Source of the DNA: Actinoallomurus iriomotensis
GTDB lineage: Bacteria; Actinomycetota; Actinomycetes; Streptosporangiales; Streptosporangiaceae
DNA length: 64,000 nucleotides
Reading direction: 5' to 3'
NCBI RefSeq assembly: GCF_030269445.1
Contig: NZ_BSTJ01000014.1
Coordinates: 274,065-338,064 of the forward strand
Under the pieces are notes generated by a model. It was not told the origin of the DNA and did not search any database. It saw only the letters and a list, made by a program, of their open reading frames with translations. Shown piece after piece: positions 1 to 8,302 of the stretch; positions within the stretch are counted from its first letter, which is position 1, and each line of letters begins with the position of its first letter. Both the position numbers and the translations under genes were made by a program.

Positions 1-121
1 GGTTCAGCACACTGCGATGGACCAGGACGGTGTCCACGCCGTCGACCACGACGATGGCCATCCCCAGCAGGCCTTCCGTGGATGCCGGTGCCTCGTGCCC
101 TCTGCGGGTGACCCTGTTCAC
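1..121 (-). CDS. Hypothetical protein, N-terminal fragment (cut by window edge)
   Basis: A reading frame opens with GTG at 121-119, overlapping the TGA of the upstream gene as GTGA, and stays open to the window edge. The visible 40 residues include the hydrophobic stretch GMAIVVVDGVDTVLVHRSVL. No family can be named from this fragment. The 4-base overlap suggests translational coupling with the hypothetical gene upstream (118-1131), so the two probably act together. The call rests on the open frame and the coupling geometry only. Confidence 0.5.
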   Translation of the reverse strand, partial: MNRVTRRGHEAPASTEGLLGMAIVVVDGVDTVLVHRSVLN

Positions 122-1131
122 GCGTCCTCCCGCACCGCGCACATGTCGACCACCCGATCAGAGTCCAGGATGAAGGAGGCCGCCTCGTCCGGGGTGATGC
201 CCAGCACGTCGAGGGCCAGCCGGATCGGGCCGAGTTTCTCGGCGTCACAACCAGGGCACCGCGCGCGGTTGTCGGAGTACACGTGCATCGACGAGTCCTC
301 GTCGCCGTTCCAGTGCCGGCGCGGGCGCGGGCATCGCCACTCGTCCCGATCCGGTCCGTCGGATGACGAGCCGAGCCGGCGCAGCAGCGTACGGATGTCC
401 ACCGCGTCGGCCTCGCGGATCCGCTCGTCGTGGTGAGAGCCGGACTCGGTGTCCTCCCCCTGTTCGAGCCGGTACCGGACGGCCTCCTGCCGGACCTTCT
501 CCAGGTCGATCCCCTGCTCCGGGTCGTCTTCGGCGACCGGGACGGGCTCCTCGCCGGTGGACAGGAAGGGGAACCGGTCGTCGGAACGCCTCCGAAGCGC
601 CGCGACGAGGACGAACATGGCGAGCGAGTCCCGGGACGAGTCCGGTGGAACCATGCGGAGCCGTTCCGCGTACCGGATCACGGTCGCGGCCTCCGGGCTG
701 ACGAGTCCCGGTTGGCTCGGCCCCAGCGCGACGCAGCGGACGCCGTCGGCGAACGGCTCACCGACCTGCGCCCAGACGAGGGCCTCGTCGGGCTCACCGG
801 AGTCGGGGAACGGCCCGCCGTCGTGGTGGAGCCGGGAGAATCTCAGGATCACCCCATCGGCGTACGCGTCGATCCGCCGCCCGGCGAATCCGCACAGGCC
901 CGCGTACGTCACGAGGCCGTGACGGCCCGCCGGCGCGAGGAAAATCGCCGGGGACCGGAAGTCGGCAGCGGTGAGCCCGCTGCTCCGCATGGCGCCGACG
1001 GTCGAGGAGATGACATCGCCCTCCTCCAGGACGAGATCGACCGTCCTGACTCCCTCCGGCGCCGGTGGCGAGCCTTCGGTGCGAATGGCGAGCGCGTAGT
1101 CGGTCAGCGTGGGCATGGGTTCGGATCTCAC
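118..1131 (-). CDS. Hypothetical protein with a CHC2-like C-terminal zinc-finger pattern
   Basis: 337-residue protein of unrecognised family. The first 180 residues are a mixed alpha/beta region without a known motif. Residues 190-245 are acidic and probably a linker. Near the C-terminus, C267, H273, C292 and C295 are spaced like a DnaG/CHC2 zinc ribbon (RCPRP..H ... ARCPGCD), with the SSMHVYSDN segment where CHC2 fingers have a PSF-V strand; a short helical tail follows. The zinc-finger assignment is inferred from spacing alone. It lies downstream of the sigma factor gene in the same direction and is coupled to the fragment at the window edge. An internal ATG (MPTLT) six codons in is an alternative start. 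Confidence 0.6.
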   Translation of the reverse strand: MRSEPMPTLTDYALAIRTEGSPPAPEGVRTVDLVLEEGDVISSTVGAMRSSGLTAADFRSPAIFLAPAGRHGLVTYAGLCGFAGRRIDAYADGVILRFSRLHHDGGPFPDSGEPDEALVWAQVGEPFADGVRCVALGPSQPGLVSPEAATVIRYAERLRMVPPDSSRDSLAMFVLVAALRRRSDDRFPFLSTGEEPVPVAEDDPEQGIDLEKVRQEAVRYRLEQGEDTESGSHHDERIREADAVDIRTLLRRLGSSSDGPDRDEWRCPRPRRHWNGDEDSSMHVYSDNRARCPGCDAEKLGPIRLALDVLGITPDEAASFILDSDRVVDMCAVREDA

Positions 1132-1214
1132 GACTCTGACCGTCCCGACAGATGGACGACCCGCATATCCCGGTCACGGCTGTCAGCGGATGGCGCCCGG
1201 CTCATCGCGCCCCG

Positions 1215-2111
1215 TCAAGCCGTGTCCGCGAAGGGCTCGTGGAGCTTGCTCAGCGCCTTCTCCTGAATCTGCCGTACGCCCTCGCGGGACAGGCCGAGCT
1301 GGTCACCGATGATCCGGAGCGATTCCTCCGACTCTCCGTCCAGCCCGAACCTGCGGGTCAACACGTACCGCTCGCGGGCATCGAGTCTCGGCAACCCGCG
1401 GTCGCTGAGCGCACGCAGGTCGAAGCGGAGAAGCACCTCGTCCTCCACACTCACCGCAGAGTCGGTCAGCCGCTCCGCCCACGGCATCTCGTCCGCGTCG
1501 TGACCGGCGCTCAGTGCCTGAAGGCTGTCCAGCCGCGGCGCGTTCAGGACACGGCGCGCCTGCCCCTCGGTCACCGCCGCACGCCGGGCGATGTCGGCGT
1601 AGTCGAGCGAGACGTCCGCGCCGGACGCCTCGACGAACTCACGGGCGGCGGCGAGGATGGCAGGCCGTTTCTCGAAGTCGCCGGGGTTGAGGTTCGGGTG
1701 GTCGGCGTCGCGCACGGCACGCAGGACCTCCCGCTGGATCGGTTTGAAGGCCCAGGTCGAGAACGAGCCCAGCGCCGGGTCGTAGGAGGAGATCGCCCAC
1801 AGCAGACCGACCTTGCCGGCGCTCTCGAAGTCCTCTCGATGCTCGGTGCCCTTCGCGGTGAACGTCGCGACGTACCGGCGCACGAGACCGTAGTTGGCGG
1901 TCATGATCTCGTACGTGAGGTCCTCGTACTCACGCTCCACCGTGCGCAGTTCGAGTTCCGCGGACACGTCGGCCTCGCCCGCTGCGATCTCCGCACGCAG
2001 GATCTCGAGTCGTTGTTGGAGGTGCCTCCGGCGGCCGAACAGTTCACTGTTGCGGCTGCGGTGATCACGGGCGTCGAGGCGGTCGTTATCGCCCCGCTTC
2101 ACGATATGCAT
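1215..2111 (-). CDS. Sigma-70 family RNA polymerase sigma factor
   Basis: 298 residues with regions 2, 3 and 4 of a sigma-70 factor. Residues 75-140 hold a region-2-like block (NYGLVRRYVATF, FESAGKVGLLWAISSYDP, STWAFKPIQREVLRAV), a degenerate region 3 follows, and residues 245-295 form region 4 with a clear helix-turn-helix (GDQLGLSREGVRQIQEKAL). It should direct core RNA polymerase to a promoter subset. The N-terminal 60 residues are charged and lack the region 1.1 of a housekeeping factor. No anti-sigma gene is adjacent; the next gene in the same direction is the CHC2-like hypothetical. The ATG start is preceded by a purine-rich GGTGGGGGT stretch. Confidence 0.88.
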   Translation of the reverse strand: MHIVKRGDNDRLDARDHRSRNSELFGRRRHLQQRLEILRAEIAAGEADVSAELELRTVEREYEDLTYEIMTANYGLVRRYVATFTAKGTEHREDFESAGKVGLLWAISSYDPALGSFSTWAFKPIQREVLRAVRDADHPNLNPGDFEKRPAILAAAREFVEASGADVSLDYADIARRAAVTEGQARRVLNAPRLDSLQALSAGHDADEMPWAERLTDSAVSVEDEVLLRFDLRALSDRGLPRLDARERYVLTRRFGLDGESEESLRIIGDQLGLSREGVRQIQEKALSKLHEPFADTA

Positions 2112-2230
2112 GGTCCGTCACCCCCACCGCTTTCATTCTTAAATGACTTCTCCGAGAACTACCCAAAGACCCTAAGGGCGACGGATTAAATCACGATGTA
2201 GCAGTGATTAATCATCCCTGGCGGGAACCT

Positions 2231-2587
2231 TCAGCAGTACACGCGCACCATGGTGGCCAGGTTGGTGCCGTCCAGCGTCCGCTGCGACCACGGCGCGACG
2301 TAGTCCCATTTGCCGTTCTGGTAGTAAACAGTGAAGCCGTTGCCGTAGGCGATGGCGTAATCGAAATAGTCGTGGAGCGAGCTGTCGCCGCACCGTTCCA
2401 CGTTCCAGTAGGAGTTCTCTACGGGGATCCTGTGTCGAATACAGGCGTGCCCATAGTCACACCCGTAATTCCAGTACGTGGGGAGAGCGGGGGTCGTCGA
2501 TGCGGCCTGAGAGGGCGCCGCGAACAATCCGATCGCGGAAGCGGCCATCGTGGCACATGCAAGAAGTTTTGCGAGACGACTGGGCAT
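2231..2587 (-). CDS. Small secreted cysteine-containing protein, unknown function
   Basis: 118 residues with a classic Sec signal peptide (MPSRLAKLLACATMAASAIG, then SQA-AS as a likely cleavage site near residue 28). The mature part of about 90 residues has four cysteines (GCDYGHAC, ERCGD and a C-terminal VYC), suggesting two disulfides, and is rich in Tyr and Trp. It resembles the small secreted proteins common in actinomycetes, but no family is recognised. It is a single gene whose upstream region (2588-2812) is less GC-rich than its surroundings and ends at the divergent DUF1963 gene. Confidence 0.7.
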   Translation of the reverse strand: MPSRLAKLLACATMAASAIGLFAAPSQAASTTPALPTYWNYGCDYGHACIRHRIPVENSYWNVERCGDSSLHDYFDYAIAYGNGFTVYYQNGKWDYVAPWSQRTLDGTNLATMVRVYC

Positions 2588-2812
2588 GACTTTTGGTTCC
2601 TCCTGTTACGGGCACGGCAAGCCGCACATGATTACGCAGAGTTTGCCGCGTGCCCCTGGAGGCTCAACGTACGAGGCGAGCAGGGATCCGCTCGAACGTT
2701 TAAACAAATATGGAACCATTCTTCATGACCTGCCGTGACGACCGGCGGGCGATCCGTGCCGAGGCGCCGCTAGGCTCCTCCAGCACTGCGGTTTCGCTGG
2801 AAGGTGTTCGTC

Positions 2813-3919
2813 ATGGCGCATCTGCCGGTCTCAGGGGAACGCGGGTACGCCGGCCTGCGGCCGAATCCCCTCACGCCCGAGGATCAGGTTCGGCTGCGTG
2901 AGCTGGCGGAGCGATTCGGAATCCCGGAGCGCACCGCCGATCTCCTGACGATGGCGCAGAACGGCATCCTGATCCGTCCGCCCGCCGACGGCGAGGAGAC
3001 CTCTCTGGAGCGGACGCGAACGGCCGGGCCCCTGTCGCTGCCCGCAGGCTTCCGCTGGCCGCACGTCCACTGGGACCGGATCGACGACCACCCGGACATG
3101 GACGACCTGGTCCCGCTCGGCGCGCTGGTCTGCCAGTGCGACTGGTCGACCGGCTTCCCGCTGGAGAGGGAAGAGCACGGCCGGCTCGTCCACCGCGACC
3201 GGCTGCCGTCGCTGCTGCATCACATCATCCAGCTGGACCTGGCCGAACTGGCCCCGTACGACATCAACGGCCTGCTGCCCCGTACCGGCCTGCTCCAGGT
3301 CTTCGCCGGCCGGACGACCGACGCGGCGGGCGTGGGCATCGGCCACGTCGAGTACCTGCCCGACGGCGATGATCCGGCTCTGGTCCCGTTCGACCTGCGC
3401 GACCGGGCCGACCCGGCGGTGTCCGCCGCCTGCGAGTGGCGCCGTTCCTGGCCGAACGAATACGGTCATCGGCCGGCCGCCCTGACCGCCCAATGCCTGT
3501 CGACGCTGCCCATGTACGTCGGCCCGGTGCTGGCCGGCGGCCGGCCCGACGAGGACTGGTTCGACGACGACGAGGACCTCGACGACGAGGACCTCGACGG
3601 CGAGGACCGGCTCGGCGGCCGGGACTGGCCCGGTGACGAGCACGGGGCCGGCCTGAGCGCGCGGCTCGGCGGAAGAGAACACGGCACGGGCTTCGTCGGC
3701 GGGGAGTTCCGTCTGCTCGGCCACCCGCAGGACTTCGACAAGGAGTTCTACGGCGGGTACCCATGGCACGGGCTCGACCCGACCATGCCCAGAGGCGCCC
3801 AGATGCTGGTGGGCTGGGTCGACCCGGGCACCGACAGCCCGGCCTACGTCTACGTCGACGACGGCGCGCTCGCCCGAGGCGACTTCAGCCAGGTGACCGT
3901 GGAGTTCACCCAGCAGTGA
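2813..3919 (+). CDS. DUF1963 (YwqG-like) family protein
   Basis: About 368 residues. The features fit the DUF1963/YwqG fold: DLVPLGALVCQCDW and LPRTGLLQVFAG near the centre, and a C-terminal LVGWVDPGTDSPAYVYVDDG block ending with GDFSQVTVEF. The molecular function of the family is not established. An insertion of about 40 residues around position 245 is very acidic (runs of D and E). The ATG at 2813 is preferred over the GTG at 2804 because GGAAGG lies 8 nt upstream of it. A strong hairpin directly follows the stop codon. Confidence 0.8.
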   Translation: MAHLPVSGERGYAGLRPNPLTPEDQVRLRELAERFGIPERTADLLTMAQNGILIRPPADGEETSLERTRTAGPLSLPAGFRWPHVHWDRIDDHPDMDDLVPLGALVCQCDWSTGFPLEREEHGRLVHRDRLPSLLHHIIQLDLAELAPYDINGLLPRTGLLQVFAGRTTDAAGVGIGHVEYLPDGDDPALVPFDLRDRADPAVSAACEWRRSWPNEYGHRPAALTAQCLSTLPMYVGPVLAGGRPDEDWFDDDEDLDDEDLDGEDRLGGRDWPGDEHGAGLSARLGGREHGTGFVGGEFRLLGHPQDFDKEFYGGYPWHGLDPTMPRGAQMLVGWVDPGTDSPAYVYVDDGALARGDFSQVTVEFTQQ

Positions 3920-3948
3920 GCCCCGCGCCGGTGGTCCGGCGCGGGGCT
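3919..3948. terminator. Strong hairpin terminator between convergent genes
   Basis: A perfect 13-bp stem (AGCCCCGCGCCGG / CCGGCGCGGGGCT) with a TGGT loop starts on the last base of the DUF1963 stop codon. There is no U-tract, as is usual in actinomycetes. It lies between two convergent genes and can serve both. Confidence 0.75.
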
Positions 3949-3971
3949 GTGGGGATCGGCGAGCTGCCGGC

Positions 3972-5438
3972 TCAGCCGTTCCAGCCGGAGGTGAGCTGCT
4001 GCCGTGCGGCGAAGCCGGTGGCGCGGCCCGCGTAGACGTACATCACGCCGGTGTTGCTCTGCACGCCCAGCAGGTCCGGGGCGCCGTCGCCGGTGATGTC
4101 GCCGGTGTAGGTGAGCGAGCGGATGCCGCCCCAGCCGGAACCGAGCTCCTTACGGGTGCCGAGCGCCTTCGACGCGCCGGGGTAGACCCACAGGGTGCCG
4201 TCCGAGATGCGCACCGCGATCAGGTCGGGCTTGCCGTCGCCGGTGATGTCCTTGACGCCGACCAGCTTGTTCATGCCGTTCCAGCCGCCGGTGCCGATCT
4301 TGATACGGGTGCCGACCGCCTTGGACGCGCCCGGGTAGAGCCAGAGCGTGCCGTCGGACTTCTTGGCGGCGATGAGGTCGGGTTTGCCGTCGCCGGTCAG
4401 GTCGCCGATCCCGGTGAGGTCCTTCATGCCGGTCCAGCCGCTGTTACCGATCTTGATGCGGGTGCCGAGGGCGTTCGTGCCGCCGGGGTAGAGCCACAGC
4501 GTGCCGTCGGACTTCTGGACGGCGACGAGGTCGGACTTGCCGTCGCCGGTCAGGTCGCCGATGCCGGTGAGCTCGGTCATCCCGTTCCAGCCGCCGGTAC
4601 CGACCAGCCGCCGGTTCGCGGCGTCCAGCGTCGGGCCGGGGTAGAGCCACAGCTTCCCGGTCGCGCGTTCGGTCGCGACCACGTCGGCGGTGCCGTCCCC
4701 GGTCAGGTCGCCGAGGCTCGCCAGGTCGGCGTCGGTGTGGCCGGTGACCTTGTACATGCCGCCGGGCTGCATGTCCGCGGCGAGCTTGGCGGCGGTGATG
4801 GTGTGCGAACCGCCGGTGGCCTTCCACGGGTCCCAGACGGTGATCGTGCCGGCGCTGCTGTCGTAGCCGTACGCGATGATGGCGTGGCCGACCTTGGAGC
4901 CGGTCATGCCGGAGTTCCAGGGCAGCTTCTCCATCCACACGCCGAGGATGGGCGCCCGCTTGAGCACGCCGACGTCGTAGGAGACCTGCGACATCATGCT
5001 CGACGCCGTCGAGGCGTCGGAAAAGCCGTAGCTGTAGCCGAGCGGGTCGGCGTAGTTGTTGACGACGGGCAGCGCCTGGCTGCCGGACGTGCCCTTGGCC
5101 GCCGTCGTGCCCATCTGGGTGGCCAGGGTGTCCTGGCTGACGGACACTCCGAACGTCGACAGGCTCATCGACGCCGAGGTGGGCACGCACTTGTAGTTCG
5201 TGTTCTGGTACTGGCCCGTCAGGGACAGCTTCGCCGAGGAAGGCGCCGAGGCGGTGGCCGCCGCCGCGACCTTCGGGGCCATGAGGGAACGCGTCGCGTG
5301 GACGACGGCGTCGCCGCGCGGCGGACGGGGGGCCGTGGACGCGTCGGCCGTTCCCGCCGTTCCCGTCACTCCTACGGCCGCCAATGCGAGCGCGGCCACC
5401 GGGACCACCCACGGCAGGCGCCGGCCGAACGACTTCAT
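3972..5438 (-). CDS. Secreted C39-like peptidase with FG-GAP/VCBS repeats
   Basis: 488 residues. A signal peptide (MKSFGRRLPWVVPVAALALA...) is followed by a C39-like papain-fold domain at residues 72-215 with the expected triad: C84 in YKCVPTSASM, H185 in VGHAIIAYGYD and D203 in VWDPW. Residues 230-488 carry tandem FG-GAP/VCBS units (LTGIGDLTGDGK.DL.A......GTLWLYPG), about five, forming a putative beta-propeller with calcium loops. It is presumably a secreted cysteine peptidase with a binding propeller; the substrate is unknown. The start at 5438 is chosen for AGGAG 5 nt upstream and the signal peptide; the frame stays open further upstream, but that stretch does not look coding. Confidence 0.85.
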   Translation of the reverse strand: MKSFGRRLPWVVPVAALALAAVGVTGTAGTADASTAPRPPRGDAVVHATRSLMAPKVAAAATASAPSSAKLSLTGQYQNTNYKCVPTSASMSLSTFGVSVSQDTLATQMGTTAAKGTSGSQALPVVNNYADPLGYSYGFSDASTASSMMSQVSYDVGVLKRAPILGVWMEKLPWNSGMTGSKVGHAIIAYGYDSSAGTITVWDPWKATGGSHTITAAKLAADMQPGGMYKVTGHTDADLASLGDLTGDGTADVVATERATGKLWLYPGPTLDAANRRLVGTGGWNGMTELTGIGDLTGDGKSDLVAVQKSDGTLWLYPGGTNALGTRIKIGNSGWTGMKDLTGIGDLTGDGKPDLIAAKKSDGTLWLYPGASKAVGTRIKIGTGGWNGMNKLVGVKDITGDGKPDLIAVRISDGTLWVYPGASKALGTRKELGSGWGGIRSLTYTGDITGDGAPDLLGVQSNTGVMYVYAGRATGFAARQQLTSGWNG

Positions 5439-5581
5439 GGACTCTCCTCGCATTCGGGGGAGCGCGGCCTGCTCCGCGAAGGGCGGCCACGCCACGAAAA
5501 GACCGGCGGGCGCGGGCACCCGCGTCACCGGTCAAGATCTTCGACGCCGTCACAAGATACGAGGTTCCCGACTGTTCGTTA

Positions 5582-6637
5582 TCAGCGGGGCATACTGGGG
5601 CGCTCCGCCACCAGGCGGTCGGCCCAGCGGCGCAGTGCCGGTTCGATCGGCGGGAGGCGCAGCCCGGCCGCCTCGGCCACGCGGCGCGCCGAGCGGGTGT
5701 CGTAGCGGTCCTCACTCAGGAAGGTGAGGGTCTCCGGCTCCACGCCGGTGAGCCGGGACGGCAGCCGGCGCACCAGGCCGACCGGAACCATCAGGCGTGG
5801 GGCGCGTACGCCCAGGTGGTCGGCCAGCAGCCGGACCAGGTCCCGCAGGTACGGCGTGTCCTCGTCGAGGACCCAGTGCGCCCCGCCGGGCTGCGGATCG
5901 TGCTCGGGCACCGCGGCCATGAACCGGGCGAGATGGTCCACGGTGACCACCGGAACGAACGTGCGGGCCGTGCCCGCGAGGGCGGGAAGCCGGCCGGCCC
6001 ACAGCTGTACCACCAGGTCCGCCAGGCCGATGTACTGGCCCGACTCGCCGGTGACGGAGTGCCCGATCACGGTGCTCGGGTTCACGACGGTGAGCGGCAG
6101 GCCCGCACGTGCCGCGAGCTCGCGGACGGCCGCGTCGCCCTCCACCTTCGACGCCTCGTAGGCGCCGCGGACGCGGTACAGCTCCTCCGACTCGGCCGCG
6201 GGCAGGGGATACCGGGTCGCGGCGTCCGAGCCCACGCGGTACCCCGACACGTGGACGACCCGCCGTAGGTCGCCCCGGGTCGCCGCCCATCGCACCACGT
6301 TGAGCGCGCCGTCGACGTTGGCGGCGCGCGCCTCCTCCCGGCCGAGCCCGAACCGGAACAGCGCGGCCGCGTTGAACACGTCGCGCACGGCCCCGAGCCG
6401 CGCGTCGTCGGCGCTCGACAGGCCCAGCCCGGCGGCCGCGATGTCGCCCGGGACGACCGTGAGGCCGGCCGCGTCCCCGCCGTGTTCGCCGATCCACTCG
6501 CGAAGCCGGTCCGCTCGCCCGGGAGAGGCGTCGCGCAGGACGGCGGCGACCGGGCGGCCCTGGCCGAGCAGTTCGAGCAGCAGCCACCGGCCGATGAAGC
6601 CGGTGGCGCCGAGCACCACCGCGTCAGGTGTTCGCAC
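5582..6637 (-). CDS. NAD(P)-dependent epimerase/dehydratase (extended SDR)
   Basis: 351 residues. The N-terminal Rossmann motif GATGFIGR at residues 10-17 binds the dinucleotide, and YEASK (about residue 160) supplies the catalytic Tyr/Lys of extended SDR enzymes. NPSTVIG after the catalytic motif is also typical. The substrate is unknown. It is transcribed from 6637 (GTG start, GGGAGG 8 nt upstream) and lies downstream of the TetR gene. The same 18-bp sequence stands directly in front of both genes, so the TetR protein very likely represses this enzyme. Confidence 0.85.
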   Translation of the reverse strand: MRTPDAVVLGATGFIGRWLLLELLGQGRPVAAVLRDASPGRADRLREWIGEHGGDAAGLTVVPGDIAAAGLGLSSADDARLGAVRDVFNAAALFRFGLGREEARAANVDGALNVVRWAATRGDLRRVVHVSGYRVGSDAATRYPLPAAESEELYRVRGAYEASKVEGDAAVRELAARAGLPLTVVNPSTVIGHSVTGESGQYIGLADLVVQLWAGRLPALAGTARTFVPVVTVDHLARFMAAVPEHDPQPGGAHWVLDEDTPYLRDLVRLLADHLGVRAPRLMVPVGLVRRLPSRLTGVEPETLTFLSEDRYDTRSARRVAEAAGLRLPPIEPALRRWADRLVAERPSMPR

Positions 6638-6652
6638 CGAAGATCCTCCCAG

Positions 6653-6670
6653 TAGACCGATCTACATATT
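6653..6670 (-). promoter_or_regulatory. Probable TetR operator in front of the SDR gene
   Basis: TAGACCGATCTACATATT, identical over 18 bp to the copy at 7292-7309 in front of the TetR gene. The core TAGA-CCGA-TCTA is an inverted repeat similar to operators known for LmrA/YxaF-type TetR regulators. It ends 16 nt from the GTG start, where bound repressor would block initiation. Confidence 0.75.
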
Positions 6671-6708
6671 CCATGGACATGGCGATTCCCTTCGGGCGGA
6701 CCGGCCGG

Positions 6709-7281
6709 TCAGCTCGCCAGGAGCGTACGGACGCGGCGGCGGGCCTGCTCGACCGGCGTGCGACTGCGGTGGGCGCGGGCCAGGACGAGCGCGCCCTCGA
6801 CGAGAGCGAGCACGGTCCCGGCCAGCTCTTCCGCCTCCTCCGGCGGGCGCCCCTCGGCGCGCAGGGCGTCGGCGAGTGCCCGTTCCCAGGCGCCGTACAC
6901 GTCCGCGCAGATGCGTCGCAACGGTTCGTGGGTGGCGGAGACCTCCAGCGCGACCGTCGCGACCGGGCAGCCCTTCGCGTAGTCCGCCGCCTCCATCCGG
7001 TCGGCGAGCGCGCCGAGCAGCGCATGGACCAGGTCGACGGCGCCGGCCGCACCGGAGCCCAGCTCCCGTACGAGCGCGTCGATCTCCTTCCCCGCCCGCG
7101 TGAGCGCCTCGCCGACCAACTGGTCCTTGCCGCCGGGGAAGTGGTGGTACAGCGAACCGCGAGGAGCGCCGCTCGCCGCGAGCACCTCATTGAGGCCGGT
7201 GCCGTGGTACCCCTTCGCCTCGATCAGGTCGCGCGTCGCCTCGATCAGCCGCATACGGGTCTCGTCGCCCTTGACCGCCAT
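6709..7281 (-). CDS. TetR/AcrR family repressor (LmrA/YxaF type)
   Basis: 190 residues. The N-terminal helix-turn-helix at residues 8-55 reads TRDLIEAKGYHGTGLNEVLA and GAPRGSLYHHFPGGKDQL, typical of the LmrA/YxaF subfamily. The C-terminal domain (KGCPVATVALEVS...) matches that group's ligand/dimer domain. It probably represses itself and the SDR gene through the two identical operators at 7292 and 6653. The ligand is unknown but may be a substrate of the SDR enzyme. Confidence 0.88.
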   Translation of the reverse strand: MAVKGDETRMRLIEATRDLIEAKGYHGTGLNEVLAASGAPRGSLYHHFPGGKDQLVGEALTRAGKEIDALVRELGSGAAGAVDLVHALLGALADRMEAADYAKGCPVATVALEVSATHEPLRRICADVYGAWERALADALRAEGRPPEEAEELAGTVLALVEGALVLARAHRSRTPVEQARRRVRTLLAS

Positions 7282-7291
7282 GCGAGCAATC

Positions 7292-7309
7292 TAGACCGAT
7301 CTACATATT
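7292..7309 (-). promoter_or_regulatory. Probable autoregulatory TetR operator
   Basis: Second copy of TAGACCGATCTACATATT, 11 nt upstream of the TetR start codon. Two exact 18-bp copies in front of consecutive genes in the same direction are unlikely by chance and point to one regulator. Confidence 0.75.
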
Positions 7310-7345
7310 TCTGTCCACGTCGGCGCGCCCAGCCTCCGTACGGGC

Positions 7346-8092
7346 TCAGGCCGTTTCGGCGGCCAGCCGGTCCAGGGCGGGCCGCAGGTCGGTGCCCGGT
7401 GTGACGACCTGGACGGCCAGGCCGGTCAGCCGGCCGGCGAGCCGGGCGTTCAGGCTCCGCTCTCCGATGTCGCCGGAGAGCTGGTGCGGCTCGACCACGA
7501 CGACCGCGTGCTCACCCTCCACGAGGAGGTCCGCGACCTCGACCGGCATCATCGCGTTCGTAAGGAATGTGGCACGGTCGTCGGAGTGTTCGACGATCTC
7601 CAGTGTCTCGCTGCCGAAGGCGCGGTTCAGCAAGCTCTCGACGCCCTTGACCCGGGTCGCGCCGGGACCGACGCATGCCCGCCTCGCGTCGACGCCAGGG
7701 ACGGTGGGAGCCACGGCGATCTTCGTTCTGGTGCCGGCGGCCCGCGCGATGGCCTTGATGACGACCTTGCCATCGAGGATCTCCCCCACGAACCCCGTCA
7801 GGAGGCGTTCGACCAGTTCGTGCGAGGTGACCGAGAGCATCAGCTCTCTTTCGTCGGACACGCCCACGACGAGCGCGATGACGGTGTCTCCCGGTGCCGG
7901 TACGGGCGGAGCGGCTCCCGCGGAAAGCTCGTGGGCGACGCTGCGTGGCAGCAGCGCGTCATGAGCCCGGCCGGTTCCGGCATCGTAGACGGTGCAGGTG
8001 AACCCCTCCGGGCCGCGTGACTTGATGTGCGCCGTCACGGCCTTCCCGAGGAGCGGCGGCTCGAGGTCGGGATCGCTCAGGATCGTTCGCAC
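7346..8092 (-). CDS. NusA-like KH-domain protein
   Basis: About 248 residues. The central part (GEILDGKVVIKAIARAAG, TKIAVAP, DARRACVGPGATRVKGVESL) reproduces the KH1 region of transcription factor NusA, including the GxxG-type loop (VGPGATRVKG). The stretch ATFLTNAMMPVEVADL corresponds to the NusA linker to KH2. There is no NusA N-terminal domain; the first 100 residues instead look like an S1/OB-like strand region. It is shorter than NusA (about 340-490 residues) and probably an RNA-binding paralogue. The GTG at 8092 is preferred (GAGGA upstream); a GTG at 8116 is possible. Its stop lies just upstream of the TetR operator. Confidence 0.7.
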   Translation of the reverse strand: MRTILSDPDLEPPLLGKAVTAHIKSRGPEGFTCTVYDAGTGRAHDALLPRSVAHELSAGAAPPVPAPGDTVIALVVGVSDERELMLSVTSHELVERLLTGFVGEILDGKVVIKAIARAAGTRTKIAVAPTVPGVDARRACVGPGATRVKGVESLLNRAFGSETLEIVEHSDDRATFLTNAMMPVEVADLLVEGEHAVVVVEPHQLSGDIGERSLNARLAGRLTGLAVQVVTPGTDLRPALDRLAAETA

Positions 8093-8302
8093 CGTCAGGG
8101 GGTCCTCTCGCCTCACGAACCGTTCGCCGGTCCTCTTCCCTAACGTCCGTCAGACGCCGGAACGGCAACCACGACCTCGCCCGAGCGCGAAGGGTGTTGC
8201 GCATCCGGGCGATGGCCGCACTGTCTGATCCGGATAGGGCGGGAGGTGAAGCATGCCGGAAGAGTCGCCGATGCGCCTCACTCGGGCGTCCGGTGAAGCA
8301 CC

